A DNA stretch of 64,000 nt from Vibrio rarus. Lineage in GTDB: Bacteria; Pseudomonadota; Gammaproteobacteria; Enterobacterales; Vibrionaceae. The position numbers were made by a program, and so were the translations under genes. Below are positions 27,428-37,656 of this stretch, one piece after another (within the stretch, counting starts at the first letter, position 1; each line of letters begins with the position of its first letter). The notes below the pieces were generated by a model that searched no databases, was not told the origin of the DNA, and saw only the letters and a list, made by a program, of their open reading frames with translations. Location of the stretch: positions 620,001 through 684,000 of the forward strand of contig NZ_AP024900.1 in the NCBI RefSeq assembly GCF_024347075.1, written 5' to 3'.

Positions 27428-28237
27428 TTACCAGCCTTTAACTACGCCGTCGTTAAAGATTTTAGCCGCGCCTTGGTATACCGCTTCTGTTTGGTAAGCT
27501 TTCACAAAGTTTTGTACGTTTTGGTCGTTAACATTTTCTTTACGAGCAACGATTAGGTTTACATATGGAGACTCTTTACCTTCAACAAACAGTCCGTCAC
27601 GTTGTGGTGCAAGGTTGATGGAGCTAGCGAATGTAGTGTTGATGATAGACAACGCCATATCGTCAAGAGAACGAGTAAGCTGTGCAGCATCTAGCTCAAC
27701 AATTTTGATTTTCTTAGGGTTAGCTGTGATATCACGAACTGTTGCTAGAAGACCTGCGTCATCTTTTAGGGTAATTAAACCTTGTTGTTGAAGAAGAAGC
27801 AGTGAGCGACCTAGGTTAGTAGGGTCATTAGGCACGGCAATGCGATCACCTTCTTTAAGCTCATCAAGAGATTTGATTTTCTTAGAGTAACCAGCGATAG
27901 GGTAAACAAATGTATTACCCGCAATGGCTAATTTGTAGCCACGATCTTTAATTTGTTGATCAAGGTATGGTTTGTGTTGGAATGCATTTACATCGACAGA
28001 GCCATCATCAAGAGCAGCGTTTGGCGTAACATAATCGGTAAAAGTAATTAGCTCAACATCAAGGTTGTATTTTTCTTTAGCCACTTTTGCCGCAATTTCT
28101 GCTACTTGAGTTTCAGCCCCAGCAATAACGCCAACTTTAATGGTATTTTGATTTGTTTCTTTGTCTCCGCAACCACTTAGGATAAGTGCTGATGCCGTTA
28201 CCGCAACTGTGAAAATGTGCTTTAGATTAAATTTCAT
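27428..28237 (-). CDS. metQ: Methionine ABC transporter substrate-binding lipoprotein
   Basis: A 269-residue lipoprotein with the lipobox LILSGCGDKE; it is anchored in the inner membrane and captures D- or L-methionine in the periplasm for MetNI. Family segments are IKVGVIAGAETQVAEIA, VELITFTDYVTPNAALDDGSVDVNAFQHKPYLD and RIAVPNDPTNLGRSLLLLQ. Last gene of metNIQ. The group II intron now occupies the 31-668 bp region behind its stop codon, so the old terminator is displaced by about 670 bp. Confidence 0.93.
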   Translation of the reverse strand: MKFNLKHIFTVAVTASALILSGCGDKETNQNTIKVGVIAGAETQVAEIAAKVAKEKYNLDVELITFTDYVTPNAALDDGSVDVNAFQHKPYLDQQIKDRGYKLAIAGNTFVYPIAGYSKKIKSLDELKEGDRIAVPNDPTNLGRSLLLLQQQGLITLKDDAGLLATVRDITANPKKIKIVELDAAQLTRSLDDMALSIINTTFASSINLAPQRDGLFVEGKESPYVNLIVARKENVNDQNVQNFVKAYQTEAVYQGAAKIFNDGVVKGW

Positions 28238-28264
28238 TTTTATCTCCGTATAACAATAAGTGTC

Positions 28265-28942
28265 TTATCTGTGGTCGAATTTTTTCACCAGTGCATCACC
28301 CACTGATTGAATAATTTGTACTAAAACGATGAGCATGACAATGGTGACGGCCATGATGACAACATCGTAGCGATAAAAGCCATAGCGAATGGCCACATCG
28401 CCTAAACCACCGCCACCCACAGTACCTGCCATTGCAGAGTAACTGACCAAGGTAACTAGGGTAATAGTGACCGAGTTGATGATTGTCGGTAGTGCTTCGG
28501 GTAATAGTACTTTTTTAATAATTTGTAATGGTGTTGCGCCCATTGATTGAGCCGCTTCTACTAAGCCACTAGGTACTTCCAATAATGCCCCTTCCACTAA
28601 ACGGGCGACGAATGGAATAGCACCAATGGTGAGAGGCACAATAGCCGCAGTCGTACCGATAAAGGTGCCGATGAGCAATTTGGTAAATGGAATGATAGCG
28701 ACCATTAACACAATGAAAGGCACACTTCGACCAATGTTAACAATGGCACCAAGAATAGAGTTTAATTTGGGATTTTCTAATAGTCCGCCACGTTTAGTGG
28801 TATGCAATATCACCCCAAGAGGGATACCAACGGCAAAGCCAACGATGCCTGAAAACGCAACCATGTACAGGGTTTGCCATGTTGCCTTGAGCAGCAGGGC
28901 ATTATTTGTATCAAACCAGTCAACTAATACATCATAAGACAT
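28265..28942 (-). CDS. metI: Methionine ABC transporter permease
   Basis: A 225-residue inner-membrane permease with five hydrophobic helices. The ABC permease EAA loop is seen as [24 protein letters not shown], which docks onto MetN. MetI forms the translocation path of the MetNIQ methionine importer. The start overlaps metN by 11 bp, implying coupled translation; metQ follows 27 bp later. Confidence 0.93.
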   Translation of the reverse strand: MSYDVLVDWFDTNNALLLKATWQTLYMVAFSGIVGFAVGIPLGVILHTTKRGGLLENPKLNSILGAIVNIGRSVPFIVLMVAIIPFTKLLIGTFIGTTAAIVPLTIGAIPFVARLVEGALLEVPSGLVEAAQSMGATPLQIIKKVLLPEALPTIINSVTITLVTLVSYSAMAGTVGGGGLGDVAIRYGFYRYDVVIMAVTIVMLIVLVQIIQSVGDALVKKFDHR

Positions 28943-29966
28943 AGCCTAGGACCTCTACTTTAATTTTTTGATCTTTAAGATATTGCATTGCCGAATCATA
29001 AGACGCCTCGTCACCGAATACTTCAGCAACCATCATGCCGAACTTAACGCCACCGGCGTAATCAAGATCGGAGCTTAAGATTGAAATATCAATATTGAAT
29101 TTACGAGCAATTTGACTAATTACAGGTGCATTGACGCTGGCTCCGGTAAATTCCAATCGAACTAGGGCATAACTGCCTTCGCTTCGTTCTGGTTGCAAAC
29201 GTAACTCATAATCTTCTGGGATAGACAGATCTAATGTAGAGCGAATAAATTGGTGAGCCAACTCTGTTTTAGGGTGCGCAAAAATCTCACCAACAGTGCC
29301 TTTTTCTACCAACTTGCCGTCACCAATAATCGCCACTTCATGACAGATGTTTTTTACTACATCCATTTCGTGAGTAATGATCAAAATAGTAATGCCTAGC
29401 TTACGGTTGATGGTTTTGAGCAAGCCTAGAATCGATTGTGTGGTGGCAGGGTCAAGAGCACTGGTGGCTTCATCACACAGTAATACTTTAGGATCGCTAG
29501 ATAAGGCGCGAGCAATAGCCACACGTTGTTTTTGTCCACCACTCAAATTAGATGGGTAAGTATCGCTCTTATCAGTAAGGCCAACTAAGCCTAATAGCTC
29601 GGTGACTTTTTTAGCGATGTACTCTTTGCTTTTACCTGCAAGCTCTAAAGGAAGTGCGATATTATCAAAAACGGTGCGTGATGAAAGCAGGTTAAAGTGT
29701 TGAAAAATCATGCCTATGTTACGACGAGCTTCGGACAGCTCAGTTTTAGACAGTTTAGTGAGATCTATGCCATCGACAATCACTTCACCACTGCTTGGCG
29801 CTTCGAGCATGTTAACACAGCGAATAAGAGTGCTTTTACCTGCACCAGAAGAACCAATCACACCAAAGATATTACCTTTGGCGATGGTTAGGTTGATATC
29901 TTTTAAGGCATTAATAGGGGTAGAGCCTTGGTAGAATATCTTGTTAACTTGCTTAATCTCTATCAT
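28932..29966 (-). CDS. metN: Methionine ABC transporter ATP-binding protein
   Basis: The ATPase of the MetNIQ importer. Walker A (GSSGAGKST), the signature [15 protein letters not shown], Walker B ([12 protein letters not shown]) and the switch His (ITHEMDV) are all present, followed by the C-terminal NIL/C2 domain (about residues 265-344), which binds methionine and shuts the pump down when methionine is plentiful. The ATG at 29966 begins at the conserved [11 protein letters not shown] and gives 344 residues (E. coli MetN 343); the frame runs 20 codons further upstream without homology. A MetJ operator lies about 85 bp upstream. Confidence 0.94.
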   Translation of the reverse strand: MIEIKQVNKIFYQGSTPINALKDINLTIAKGNIFGVIGSSGAGKSTLIRCVNMLEAPSSGEVIVDGIDLTKLSKTELSEARRNIGMIFQHFNLLSSRTVFDNIALPLELAGKSKEYIAKKVTELLGLVGLTDKSDTYPSNLSGGQKQRVAIARALSSDPKVLLCDEATSALDPATTQSILGLLKTINRKLGITILIITHEMDVVKNICHEVAIIGDGKLVEKGTVGEIFAHPKTELAHQFIRSTLDLSIPEDYELRLQPERSEGSYALVRLEFTGASVNAPVISQIARKFNIDISILSSDLDYAGGVKFGMMVAEVFGDEASYDSAMQYLKDQKIKVEVLGYVL

Positions 29967-30048
29967 CAAAAAGCCTGCTTGATTAGGGAGAGGGTTGTAA
30001 ACTAGCGTCGATGCTAGATATTTCACTGGCTCAAGTCAATAGATATTT

Positions 30049-30064
30049 TTACGTCTAGACGTCT
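30049..30064. promoter_or_regulatory. MetJ operator (tandem met boxes)
   Basis: TTACGTCT followed directly by AGACGTCT gives two adjacent 8-bp met boxes; the second is a perfect copy of the consensus AGACGTCT and the first matches at 6 of 8. MetJ-SAM binds such tandem boxes. The position between metN and gmhB fits repression of metNIQ. Confidence 0.88.
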
Positions 30065-30146
30065 AAAAGTAAAACCTAGGTGCGATAGACAGGAAAGCGT
30101 GCGATAATTGTTCGCATATTAAGGAAGCTAAACAGAGTAATTTACC

Positions 30147-30701
30147 GTGTCTAAACCCGCTGTTTTTTTGGATCGTGATGGTGTCATTAATGTGGATCAT
30201 GGCTATGTGCATGACGAGCATGATTTTGAGTACATACCAGGAGTGTTTGAAGCTAGCAAAAAGCTACAACACATGGGCTACATGTTGGTGTTAGTCACCA
30301 ATCAGTCAGGTATTGCTCGAGGTAAGTTTAGTGAAGAACGATTTGAGTCTCTAACCCAATGGATGGACTGGAATTTCTCTGATCATGGCGTTGAGCTTGA
30401 CGGAATTTATTATTGTCCTCACCACCCAGAGCACGGTATTGGAGAATATAAGCAAGAGTGTGATTGTCGTAAGCCGAAACCCGGTATGTTTATATCTGCT
30501 CGAGATTTTCTGAAAATAGATATGAAAAACTCCGTTATGGTGGGTGATAAAGCAGAAGATCTGATGGCAGCAGAAGCGGCTGGAGTGGGGACTAAAATAT
30601 TAGTGCGCACTGGCAAGCCGGTTACAGACAAAGGCGAAGACTTGGCTACCGTTGTGCTAGATAGTATTGCTGAAGTACCGTCTTATCTTGAGGCGAATTA
30701 G
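30147..30701 (+). CDS. gmhB: D-glycero-beta-D-manno-heptose-1,7-bisphosphate 7-phosphatase
   Basis: GmhB removes the 7-phosphate from heptose 1,7-bisphosphate during synthesis of ADP-heptose for the LPS core. The 184-residue HAD protein has the nucleophile motif FLDRDGVIN (Asp9 and Asp11), the Thr motif (LVLVTNQSG), the zinc-binding loop (CPHHPEHG with CDCRKPKPG) and the acidic motif [16 protein letters not shown]. It starts with GTG at 30147. Divergent from metNIQ, the same arrangement as in E. coli. Confidence 0.94.
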   Translation: MSKPAVFLDRDGVINVDHGYVHDEHDFEYIPGVFEASKKLQHMGYMLVLVTNQSGIARGKFSEERFESLTQWMDWNFSDHGVELDGIYYCPHHPEHGIGEYKQECDCRKPKPGMFISARDFLKIDMKNSVMVGDKAEDLMAAEAAGVGTKILVRTGKPVTDKGEDLATVVLDSIAEVPSYLEAN

Positions 30702-30720
30702 TCTCAATAGTTTCAACAAC

Positions 30721-30764
30721 GGCTATTGCCACAATATGGAGGCAGTAGCCTTCCATGTTGTGGC
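30721..30764. other. Mutually exclusive hairpins between gmhB and the YitT gene
   Basis: GCCACAATATGGA (30728-30740) can pair with TCCATGTTGTGGC (30752-30764), 12 of 13 Watson-Crick. Alternatively GGCTATTGCC (30721-30730) can pair with GGCAGTAGCC (30741-30750), 9 of 10. The two stems exclude each other. No T-run follows; it may still be the barrier between convergent transcripts. Confidence 0.45.
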
Positions 30765-30777
30765 ACTGATAAGCGGA

Positions 30778-31377
30778 TTATTTGTAGTGAACGGTATAGC
30801 GTGTCGGTTTATGGTTCATCCATAATATTAGGTTAATAAAGACCGCCCCTAAGATAGACCAAGCAATAAGAGACAAAGAGATAAAATACAGCGAACACAG
30901 CAAAATAGTGGTATCAAACAGCAATTGCGTCTTGCCTACCGAAATTCCCAACTTATCTTGAATCACCAAACATAATACATTAGACCCCCCTAAACTGGCT
31001 CGATGTCGAAATAGCACAAGCAGCCCTAAACCAATAAATGTGCCTCCAGATATCGCCGAGAAAATGGGGTTAAGAAGTTCAAATTGCAACACATAATGTA
31101 GGTTGTCGGCCATTAAAGAGACCAAAGAGACACATATAATGCTATTGATCGTAAAGCGTTTACCTAGTCGAGACCATGCCAAAAAATAAAAAGGGATATT
31201 CACCAAAAAATACATAGTACCGAAGCTTAACGGGATAAACTGAGTAAACAGTAAGCCTAACCCTGCCGTGCCTCCCACAATCATTGATGATGATTTTAAA
31301 AAATAGAGACCAATGGCAACTAATAGCGTGCCGGTAAAGATAGCTGCGCAATCTTCAAGAAAACTGTGTTTGTTCAT
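30778..31377 (-). CDS. YitT family membrane protein
   Basis: A 199-residue inner-membrane protein with five to six hydrophobic segments and the YitT/DUF161 pattern (SSSMIVGGTAGLGLL, FLVNIPFYFLAWSRLGKRF, SGGTFIGLGLLVLFRHRASLGG). The function is unknown, and the C-terminal DUF2179 domain of longer Bacillus members is absent. The ATG at 31377 is chosen for its AAGG ribosome site; the longer frame adds 33 residues that do not look like a membrane protein start. Confidence 0.78.
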   Translation of the reverse strand: MNKHSFLEDCAAIFTGTLLVAIGLYFLKSSSMIVGGTAGLGLLFTQFIPLSFGTMYFLVNIPFYFLAWSRLGKRFTINSIICVSLVSLMADNLHYVLQFELLNPIFSAISGGTFIGLGLLVLFRHRASLGGSNVLCLVIQDKLGISVGKTQLLFDTTILLCSLYFISLSLIAWSILGAVFINLILWMNHKPTRYTVHYK

Positions 31378-31624
31378 TGTATTAACCTTGTGAAAACAGC
31401 GGCAAATAGTATAAGAAAAGGGCCCGTTACCGAACTCTTTGCATAATATTCTCGTGAATGCCGTGTAATTTTTCATTTACACGCTGTAAATTTAAGCAAT
31501 TTGGTTAAGAGAATGGCAGATAGCTCTTTCTTCTGTAGTCGATTTAAGCGAATATATCTATAGAAAACAGGGATAAAAAATTTGTTATACAAGTTTAATT
31601 CGGTAAAATGCTGCTATCATCGTG

Positions 31625-31640
31625 ACGAAAACGTTTGCTT
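31625..31640 (+). promoter_or_regulatory. PurR operator upstream of glyA
   Basis: ACGAAAACGTTTGCTT matches the PurR consensus ACGCAAACGTTTGCGT at 14 of 16 positions, including the central CG. It lies 57 bp before the glyA start. glyA is a PurR target in E. coli. The rest of the 31378-31696 gap shows no gene. Confidence 0.82.
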
Positions 31641-31696
31641 TTGGTCATTGTGTGGTTTTTTGCTATTTACAGTTTAATCTGAGTCAGGAGATACAG

Positions 31697-32947
31697 ATGC
31701 TAAAGCGTGACATGAACATCGCTGATTATGATGCGGATCTATTTACCGCTATTCAAGAAGAAACAGTGCGCCAGGAAGAGCACATTGAGCTTATTGCTTC
31801 AGAAAACTACACTAGCCCACGTGTAATGGAAGCTCAGGGTTCTCAGTTAACGAATAAGTATGCAGAGGGTTACCCTGGCAAGCGTTACTATGGCGGTTGT
31901 GAGTTCGTTGATAAAGTGGAAACACTGGCTATCGAACGTGCTTGTAAATTGTTTGGTGCAGAATACGCGAACGTTCAGCCTCATTCAGGCTCTCAAGCTA
32001 ACAACGCTGTTTACATGGCATTGCTTAATGCGGGCGATACAGTGCTAGGCATGAGCCTTGCTCATGGTGGTCACTTAACTCACGGCTCTCCAGTTAACTT
32101 CTCAGGTAAACTGTATAACATCATCCCTTACGGTATCGATGAAACAGGTCAAATTGACTACGAAGAAATGGAAGCATTGGCTGTAGAACATAAACCAAAA
32201 ATGATTATTGGTGGATTCTCAGCGTACTCACAAGTGTGTGATTGGGCTCGTATGCGTGAAATCGCAGATAAAGTTGGCGCGTACTTCTTTGTAGACATGG
32301 CGCACGTTGCCGGTCTTATTGCCGCAGGTGTGTACCCAACCCCTGTTCCTCATGCGCACGTTGTAACTACAACAACTCACAAAACTCTTGCTGGCCCTCG
32401 TGGCGGTCTAATTCTTTCTAACGAAGGTGAAGATCTTTACAAGAAACTGAACTCAGCGGTCTTCCCTGGTGGCCAAGGTGGTCCTTTAATGCATGTTATC
32501 GCAGGTAAAGCGGTAGCCTTTAAAGAAGCACTAGAGCCAGAGTTTAAAGAATATCAAACTCGCGTTGTTGCCAATGCTAAAGCAATGGTTGCCGAATTCT
32601 TGTCTCGTGGCTACAACATTGTTTCAGGCTCAACTGAGAACCATTTGTTCCTTGTTGACCTAATCGACAAAAACATTACAGGTAAAGAAGCGGATGCTGC
32701 TTTAGGTTCTGCTAACATCACGGTTAATAAAAACTCAGTACCAAACGATCCACGTAGCCCATTTGTGACTTCAGGTATTCGTGTTGGTTCACCATCAATC
32801 ACTCGTCGCGGTTTCACTGAAGACGATGCGAAAAACCTTGCTGGCTGGATGTGTGACATCTTAGACAACATGGGTGATGAGTCTGTGATTGAAGCAACCA
32901 AAGCGAAAGTACTAGAAATTTGTAACCGTAAACCTGTTTACGCGTAA
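31697..32947 (+). CDS. glyA: Serine hydroxymethyltransferase
   Basis: GlyA interconverts serine and glycine with tetrahydrofolate and is the main one-carbon source for purines and methionine. The 416-residue PLP enzyme has the [14 protein letters not shown] motif with Lys229 as Schiff-base lysine (the same number as E. coli), HSGSQAN, and [15 protein letters not shown] for carboxylate binding. The ATG at 31697 has AGGAG upstream; the frame extends 25 codons further without homology. A PurR box precedes it and a terminator follows. Confidence 0.97.
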   Translation: MLKRDMNIADYDADLFTAIQEETVRQEEHIELIASENYTSPRVMEAQGSQLTNKYAEGYPGKRYYGGCEFVDKVETLAIERACKLFGAEYANVQPHSGSQANNAVYMALLNAGDTVLGMSLAHGGHLTHGSPVNFSGKLYNIIPYGIDETGQIDYEEMEALAVEHKPKMIIGGFSAYSQVCDWARMREIADKVGAYFFVDMAHVAGLIAAGVYPTPVPHAHVVTTTTHKTLAGPRGGLILSNEGEDLYKKLNSAVFPGGQGGPLMHVIAGKAVAFKEALEPEFKEYQTRVVANAKAMVAEFLSRGYNIVSGSTENHLFLVDLIDKNITGKEADAALGSANITVNKNSVPNDPRSPFVTSGIRVGSPSITRRGFTEDDAKNLAGWMCDILDNMGDESVIEATKAKVLEICNRKPVYA

Positions 32948-32972
32948 GCGTTTTTAATACCGATAAATACAG

Positions 32973-32999
32973 AAGCGAACCGAAAGGTTCGCTTTTTTT
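32973..32999 (+). terminator. Terminator after glyA
   Basis: AAGCGAACC (32973-32981) and GGTTCGCTT (32986-32994) form a perfect stem with a GAAA tetraloop, followed by T residues. Confidence 0.92.
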
Positions 33000-33006
33000 A
33001 TACATG

Positions 33007-33501
33007 TTAGGATTGTTCTAGAGACATCATAAACAGACGTGCATCTAACTCTAACTGATGATAACTCGGCTCCATATGGCAACAGAGTGAGTAAAAGGCT
33101 TTGTTGTGTTCCTTTTCTTTTAAGTGTGCCAGTTCATGTACGATCAGCATGCGCAGTAGAGGCTCAGGGGCATTTTTAAAGACACTGGCAATGCGGATTT
33201 CATTTTTAGACTTCACTTTATTACCCTGAACTCTATTTACATATGAGTGCAGGCCAAGGGCATGATTAATCAGGTGAATTTTGCTGTCATAGATAACCTT
33301 GCTCAATGGTGGCGACTTTTTTAAGAAGCGCTGTTTAATGGCCATAGTGTAATCAAACAGGGCTTTTTCACTTTTGATGGTGTGATTGTCTGGATAACGT
33401 TGTTTGAACCAAGCGGTAAAACGGCCTGACTCAACCAGTTGCCCTACCGGTGTGGTGATGTGCTCTGGGTAGCCTTGAATATATCGAAGAGAAGGATGCA
33501 T
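33007..33501 (-). CDS. YgjP-type zinc metallopeptidase
   Basis: A 164-residue cytoplasmic protein of the YgjP/M48-like (DUF45) family. The zinc motif HELAH is at residues 122-126, with a third conserved His at 132 in LKEKEHNKAFY, the typical wucherbrand of YgjP. It is followed by a short helix. No signal peptide is seen. Its substrate is unknown. It is convergent with glyA, whose terminator separates the two. Confidence 0.8.
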   Translation of the reverse strand: MHPSLRYIQGYPEHITTPVGQLVESGRFTAWFKQRYPDNHTIKSEKALFDYTMAIKQRFLKKSPPLSKVIYDSKIHLINHALGLHSYVNRVQGNKVKSKNEIRIASVFKNAPEPLLRMLIVHELAHLKEKEHNKAFYSLCCHMEPSYHQLELDARLFMMSLEQS

Positions 33502-33625
33502 ATAGAGGCCAGTAGAAAGATTAGAAGCGCATGATTTTACCTAATTATTCATTTAAAAAACATAACATCTGTTTTTTTAAATATAAGATAGATAGCAAGG
33601 TCTAATCTTTCATACCACTCGCCGA

Positions 33626-33955
33626 TTATGGGTTTTTATTGATGCTTAATTGCGTCCCTGATTTACAGCGGAAGGTGTAGTAGCGACGGCTTTCATTGAA
33701 CTTAGATAACCCCTCACCAGAGCAGTAATCCACATTGATATCCCGCATTATTTCTAATGTTTCTTCGCTACTTAAAGCAAATTTTGAATCATCAGCACAA
33801 ATAATTCGTACCTTACCATCATCGCTTACAGAGTAGAGAGAGACCTCGGTGTTACACAGTTCAAATGATGCATCTAAGTAATTGTCTTCTTGCGTGTTTT
33901 TATCAGCGCAGCCCAAAAGGAATAACACTGATAGGGTACATAATAGCCGTTGCAT
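33626..33955 (-). CDS. Hypothetical lipoprotein, 109 aa
   Basis: A 109-residue protein with a lipoprotein signal: hydrophobic MQRLLCTLSVLFLLG then the lipobox Cys16 (LLGCADK). Asp at +3 rather than +2 suggests it is not held in the inner membrane. The mature part has four Cys that could form two disulfides and no family I recognise. It is transcribed alone in the gap between lipA and the YgjP gene. Confidence 0.65.
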   Translation of the reverse strand: MQRLLCTLSVLFLLGCADKNTQEDNYLDASFELCNTEVSLYSVSDDGKVRIICADDSKFALSSEETLEIMRDINVDYCSGEGLSKFNESRRYYTFRCKSGTQLSINKNP

Positions 33956-34015
33956 TTAAATGCTCTCCTTGGTAAATAACCTATATCCTATAAGCATAAT
34001 TGGGATTACCGAGAA

Positions 34016-34044
34016 AGCAAAAAAGCACTCAAAATGAGTGCTTT
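34016..34044 (-). terminator. Terminator after lipA (minus strand)
   Basis: AAAGCACTC (34022-34030) and GAGTGCTTT (34036-34044) form a perfect stem; on the minus strand a T-run follows. It ends the lipB-lipA message. Confidence 0.88.
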
Positions 34045-34078
34045 ATAATAAAATTGCTAAGCCAATATGAGTGAGAAG

Positions 34079-35044
34079 TTACTTCACTTCTTCCCCTTTA
34101 GCTTGTAGATCCGCATGGTATGAAGAGCGGACAAATGGGCCACAAGCGGCATGTGTAAAGCCTAGCTCAAGAGCAATCTCTTTGAGTTCATCAAACTCAG
34201 CGGGTGGCACATAACGTTCAACAGGCAAATGGTGACGACTTGGTGCAAGGTACTGGCCTAAAGTCAACATAGTGACACCATGGGCTCTTAAGTCTTTCAG
34301 TACTTCAACAATTTCTTCTTTTGTTTCACCTAAGCCCATCATCAGTCCTGATTTAGTCGGAACGTCGGGATGTTGCTGTTTGAATTTTTGCAGTAACTGT
34401 AATGACCACTTGTAGTTTGCACCAGGGCGCACACGACGATATAGGCGTGGTGCCGTTTCTAAGTTGTGGTTGAAAACATCGGGTGGATTAAGCTTTAACT
34501 CTTCAAGAGCTTTGTCCATGCGACCACGGAAGTCAGGTACAAGAGTCTCAATACGAATAGTTGGGTTTAGTTTGCGGATTTCTTCATTGCAATCAGCAAA
34601 GTGTTTAGCGCCACCATCACGCAGATCGTCACGGTCAACAGAGGTGATCACCACATATTTTAGCTTCATATCTTTGATCGTTTGCGCGAGCTTTTGTGGT
34701 TCATTGGCTTCTGGGGTCACAGGACGACCATGAGCAACATCACAGAAAGGGCAACGACGAGTACAAATAGCCCCTAAAATCATAAAGGTAGCAGTGCCAT
34801 GGTTAAAACACTCAGCAAGGTTTGGGCATGATGCTTCTTCACACACAGAATTGAGATTGTTTTTACGCATTGCGGATTTGATGTCTTGAATGCGTTGACT
34901 GCTGGCCGGAAGCTTAATCTTCATCCATTCAGGTTTACGAAGTACTTCACTGCGTTCAACGGGAACGGATTTTGTCGGGATCAGTGCCATCTTATCAGCG
35001 TCACGATATTTGACGCCTTTTTCCATTTGAATTGGTTTACTCAT
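34079..35044 (-). CDS. lipA: Lipoyl synthase
   Basis: LipA inserts two sulfur atoms into octanoyl groups on lipoyl domains, using radical SAM chemistry. Both iron-sulfur sites are visible: the auxiliary cluster motif [12 protein letters not shown] and the radical SAM motif CTRRCPFC. The C-terminal RSSYHAD segment provides the Ser ligand of the auxiliary cluster. At 321 residues it is the same length as E. coli LipA. The start overlaps lipB by 8 bp, so octanoyl transfer and sulfur insertion are co-expressed. Confidence 0.96.
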   Translation of the reverse strand: MSKPIQMEKGVKYRDADKMALIPTKSVPVERSEVLRKPEWMKIKLPASSQRIQDIKSAMRKNNLNSVCEEASCPNLAECFNHGTATFMILGAICTRRCPFCDVAHGRPVTPEANEPQKLAQTIKDMKLKYVVITSVDRDDLRDGGAKHFADCNEEIRKLNPTIRIETLVPDFRGRMDKALEELKLNPPDVFNHNLETAPRLYRRVRPGANYKWSLQLLQKFKQQHPDVPTKSGLMMGLGETKEEIVEVLKDLRAHGVTMLTLGQYLAPSRHHLPVERYVPPAEFDELKEIALELGFTHAACGPFVRSSYHADLQAKGEEVK

Positions 35045-35768
35045 CGCTTTCTGCCATTTCTATTACGTCGGTGTAATCAAGTAAATTCGTTAACTCTTTT
35101 ACCAGAATACTTTGAATGTCTGTACGTTGTTCTTTGCTTGTGAAGTCAGCAACTTGAGCCATTTCCATGCCAGCATAACCGCACGGGTTAATGCGTAGGA
35201 AAGGGGTGAGATCCATATCGATATTAAGAGCCAGTCCGTGAAAAGAGCAGCCTTTGCGGATTCTCAGTCCGAGTGAGCAAATCTTTTTATCGCCAACATA
35301 AACCCCAGGGGCGTCGGAGCGTGCTGCTGAGTTGATATTCAGTTTGCTTAGGGTCTGAATCACAATATTTTCGATGTCGGTGACAAGCTCACGCACGCCT
35401 AAATGACGGCGACGTAAATTTAATAGGAAATACACCACCATTTGCCCAGGCCCATGGTAAGTCACTTGACCACCACGATCACTTTTCACCACGGGAATAT
35501 CACCGGTATTGAGCAGGTGTTCTTCTTTACCTGCTTGACCTTGAGTAAATACTGGGTTGTGTTCAACAATCCACACTTGATCTGCGGTATGTTCATCTCG
35601 CTCATCGGTAAACTTGTGCATTCTTTGCCATATTGGCTCGTAGTCTTGACGGCCAAGATGATGAATTTCTAGTTTATTAACCAAGGATGATAGCGATGTA
35701 TCGGCTTGTTTATTTAGGTCGCTGGGCAATTCGTCACTTCCATGAATCAACGATATCGATGTACGCAC
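35037..35768 (-). CDS. lipB: Octanoyltransferase
   Basis: LipB moves octanoate from acyl carrier protein to lipoyl domains. Conserved motifs are [16 protein letters not shown] and, near the C-terminus, the [10 protein letters not shown] segment with the catalytic Cys; the Lys of the Cys/Lys dyad lies in [12 protein letters not shown]. The longest frame starts at a GTG (35768) and gives 243 residues; conserved sequence begins only about residue 31, and a TTG at 35684 would give a 215-residue protein close to E. coli LipB (213). No clear ribosome site decides between them. Confidence 0.92.
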   Translation of the reverse strand: MRTSISLIHGSDELPSDLNKQADTSLSSLVNKLEIHHLGRQDYEPIWQRMHKFTDERDEHTADQVWIVEHNPVFTQGQAGKEEHLLNTGDIPVVKSDRGGQVTYHGPGQMVVYFLLNLRRRHLGVRELVTDIENIVIQTLSKLNINSAARSDAPGVYVGDKKICSLGLRIRKGCSFHGLALNIDMDLTPFLRINPCGYAGMEMAQVADFTSKEQRTDIQSILVKELTNLLDYTDVIEMAESDE

Positions 35769-35901
35769 ATTACTAGTAAGTGAATGTTATTTCTACTAGA
35801 AAAGGGCGAACTTAGTATATTTGTATTATAAAAGACAGCGCTAACATCAAGCATTACTTTAAGATCAATGGCTTAGATGTTAGCCCTTGTTTTATAAAGG
35901 G

Positions 35902-36171
35902 TTATAGCACAACTCGCACGATTTCAATATCGGAAAGCTCTTTATACAGCGTTTCGACTTGCTCTATAGAGGTTGCAGTAATAGTGACAGAAACGGCATT
36001 GTAGGTGCCTTTGCCACTTGGCTTGATGGATGGGCTGTAATTGCCAGGAGCATGACGTTGGATAACTTCCAGTATAAGATCTGGTAGCTCAGGTTTTGCG
36101 TATCCCATTACTTTGTAAGTGAATTGACACGGAAACTCTAACAAGTCTTTTAGCTTTGCCTGCTCTTGCAT
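35902..36171 (-). CDS. ybeD: YbeD family protein (DUF493)
   Basis: An 89-residue cytoplasmic protein of the DUF493/UPF0250 family, with an ACT-like ferredoxin fold in the solved E. coli structure. The segments [14 protein letters not shown] and [21 protein letters not shown] are typical. Its function is not established; it sits between dacA and lipB exactly as in E. coli, which suggests a link to lipoate metabolism or wall growth. Confidence 0.9.
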   Translation of the reverse strand: MQEQAKLKDLLEFPCQFTYKVMGYAKPELPDLILEVIQRHAPGNYSPSIKPSGKGTYNAVSVTITATSIEQVETLYKELSDIEIVRVVL

Positions 36172-36287
36172 GGTGGCGACTCCAAGTGGAAATGATGAAA
36201 AAAGGGCCAGTTAAGGCGCGCATATTACTTTGAATGATGCAAAAACTCAATATGAGGTTGCTAGGATGGAATTTCAAGCGGGCAATA

Positions 36288-36319
36288 AAAAAGAAGCGAC
36301 TCTAAAGCCGCTTCTTTTT
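36288..36319 (-). terminator. Terminator after dacA (minus strand)
   Basis: AAAAAGAAGCG (36288-36298) and CGCTTCTTTTT (36309-36319) form a perfect 11-bp stem with A/T runs on both sides, about 22 bp past the dacA stop. Confidence 0.9.
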
Positions 36320-36341
36320 AGTATTGGGTAAAGCGGTTTAG

Positions 36342-37523
36342 TTAAAACCAGCTATTAAAGAGCAATACAATGTAGTCGATAAGTCGGCTAAATAGGCCAC
36401 CTTCATCCACATTCTCTAAAGAAAGTAATGGGTATTGAGCAATGTCTTTGCCATCGACTTGATAGAAGACACGGCCAACAACATCACCTTGTTTGATTGG
36501 CGCTTTCAGTTCTTTATCTAGCACAAAGCTTGCTTTTAGGTTTTTAGCAACGCCACGAGGAAGCGTCACATAAGTATCTTCAGCAAGACCCAGCTTAACT
36601 GTATCTTGGCTACCCATCCAAATTTTCTCTTCAGCAAACACTTCACCTTTTTTGTGTGGTGCTACTGTTTCAAAGAAACGGAAACCGTAGTTTAGAAGTT
36701 TCTTACTTTCAGCTTTACGAGCGTTTGAGCTCTTGGTGCCCATAACAACCGCGACAAGACGCATTTGACCTTCAGTACCAGATGCAACTAAGTTGTATCC
36801 TGCTGTACTTGTGTGGCCTGTTTTAATGCCATCAACGTTCATGCTTTTATCCCAAAGCAAGCCGTTACGGTTGTATTGAGTGATGCCGTTGTAAGTGAAT
36901 TGTTTTTGAGCATAGAGAGCGTATTCGTCAGGAACATCACGAATAAGCGCTTGGCCTAATAGAGCCATGTCGTATGGTGTTGAATATAAGCCGTCGTTAT
37001 CAAGGCCATGCACGTTAGCAAAGTGTGAGTTAGTCATCTTAAGAGACTTAGCCCAAGCGTTCATAAGATCAACGAAGGCATCTTCTGAACCTGCAACATG
37101 TTCTGCCATTGCCACACAAGCATCGTTACCTGATTGGATAATAATACCGTGGTTTAGCTTATCAACAGTAACCGTGGTACCCACTTCAATGAACATTTTA
37201 GAAGAGTCAGGGAAGTTTTTCGCCCAAGCGTTTTTGCTGACTACAACTTCATCATCTTTCGAAATGTTGCCACGTTTTAGCTCTTGACCGATGACGTAAC
37301 TGGTCATCATTTTAGTTAAGCTTGCAGGGTGAAGTTTAGTGTTCATTTCTTTCTGAGCAAGGACTTTGCCAGAGTTGAAATCCATTAGTACATAACCTTT
37401 TGCTGCGATTTGTGGCGCATCAGGAAGTACATTTGGTGCGGCCTGTGAGGCAGCAGAGAACGCAACGGATGCAAGGGCACCAGTGACGGCTAAAGACTTA
37501 AGTGATTGGGTTATTTTTTTCAT
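36342..37523 (-). CDS. dacA: D-alanyl-D-alanine carboxypeptidase (PBP5)
   Basis: PBP5 trims the terminal D-Ala from peptidoglycan pentapeptides and helps keep cell shape. After a signal peptide (ending AASQA) the three penicillin-binding motifs are seen: SLTK (Ser68 nucleophile), SGN and KTGHT. The C-terminal beta domain (PBP5_C) follows, and the final segment (SRLIDYIVLLFNSWF) is the amphipathic membrane anchor. The ATG at 37523 starts at MKKITQSLK and gives 393 residues; the 24 upstream codons in frame are not conserved. Confidence 0.95.
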   Translation of the reverse strand: MKKITQSLKSLAVTGALASVAFSAASQAAPNVLPDAPQIAAKGYVLMDFNSGKVLAQKEMNTKLHPASLTKMMTSYVIGQELKRGNISKDDEVVVSKNAWAKNFPDSSKMFIEVGTTVTVDKLNHGIIIQSGNDACVAMAEHVAGSEDAFVDLMNAWAKSLKMTNSHFANVHGLDNDGLYSTPYDMALLGQALIRDVPDEYALYAQKQFTYNGITQYNRNGLLWDKSMNVDGIKTGHTSTAGYNLVASGTEGQMRLVAVVMGTKSSNARKAESKKLLNYGFRFFETVAPHKKGEVFAEEKIWMGSQDTVKLGLAEDTYVTLPRGVAKNLKASFVLDKELKAPIKQGDVVGRVFYQVDGKDIAQYPLLSLENVDEGGLFSRLIDYIVLLFNSWF

Positions 37524-37656
37524 CTTGTTCGTGTCATGTCCAAAGTGAAGGCAATACTGAGCGTATAAAAACTGAGTGTATAGTAGCAGAATCAAAAGCC
37601 TAAACTAGAGAGGCCGCCACTAAGCTTGCCAAAATGTATGTTAATTCCAGTCACAT

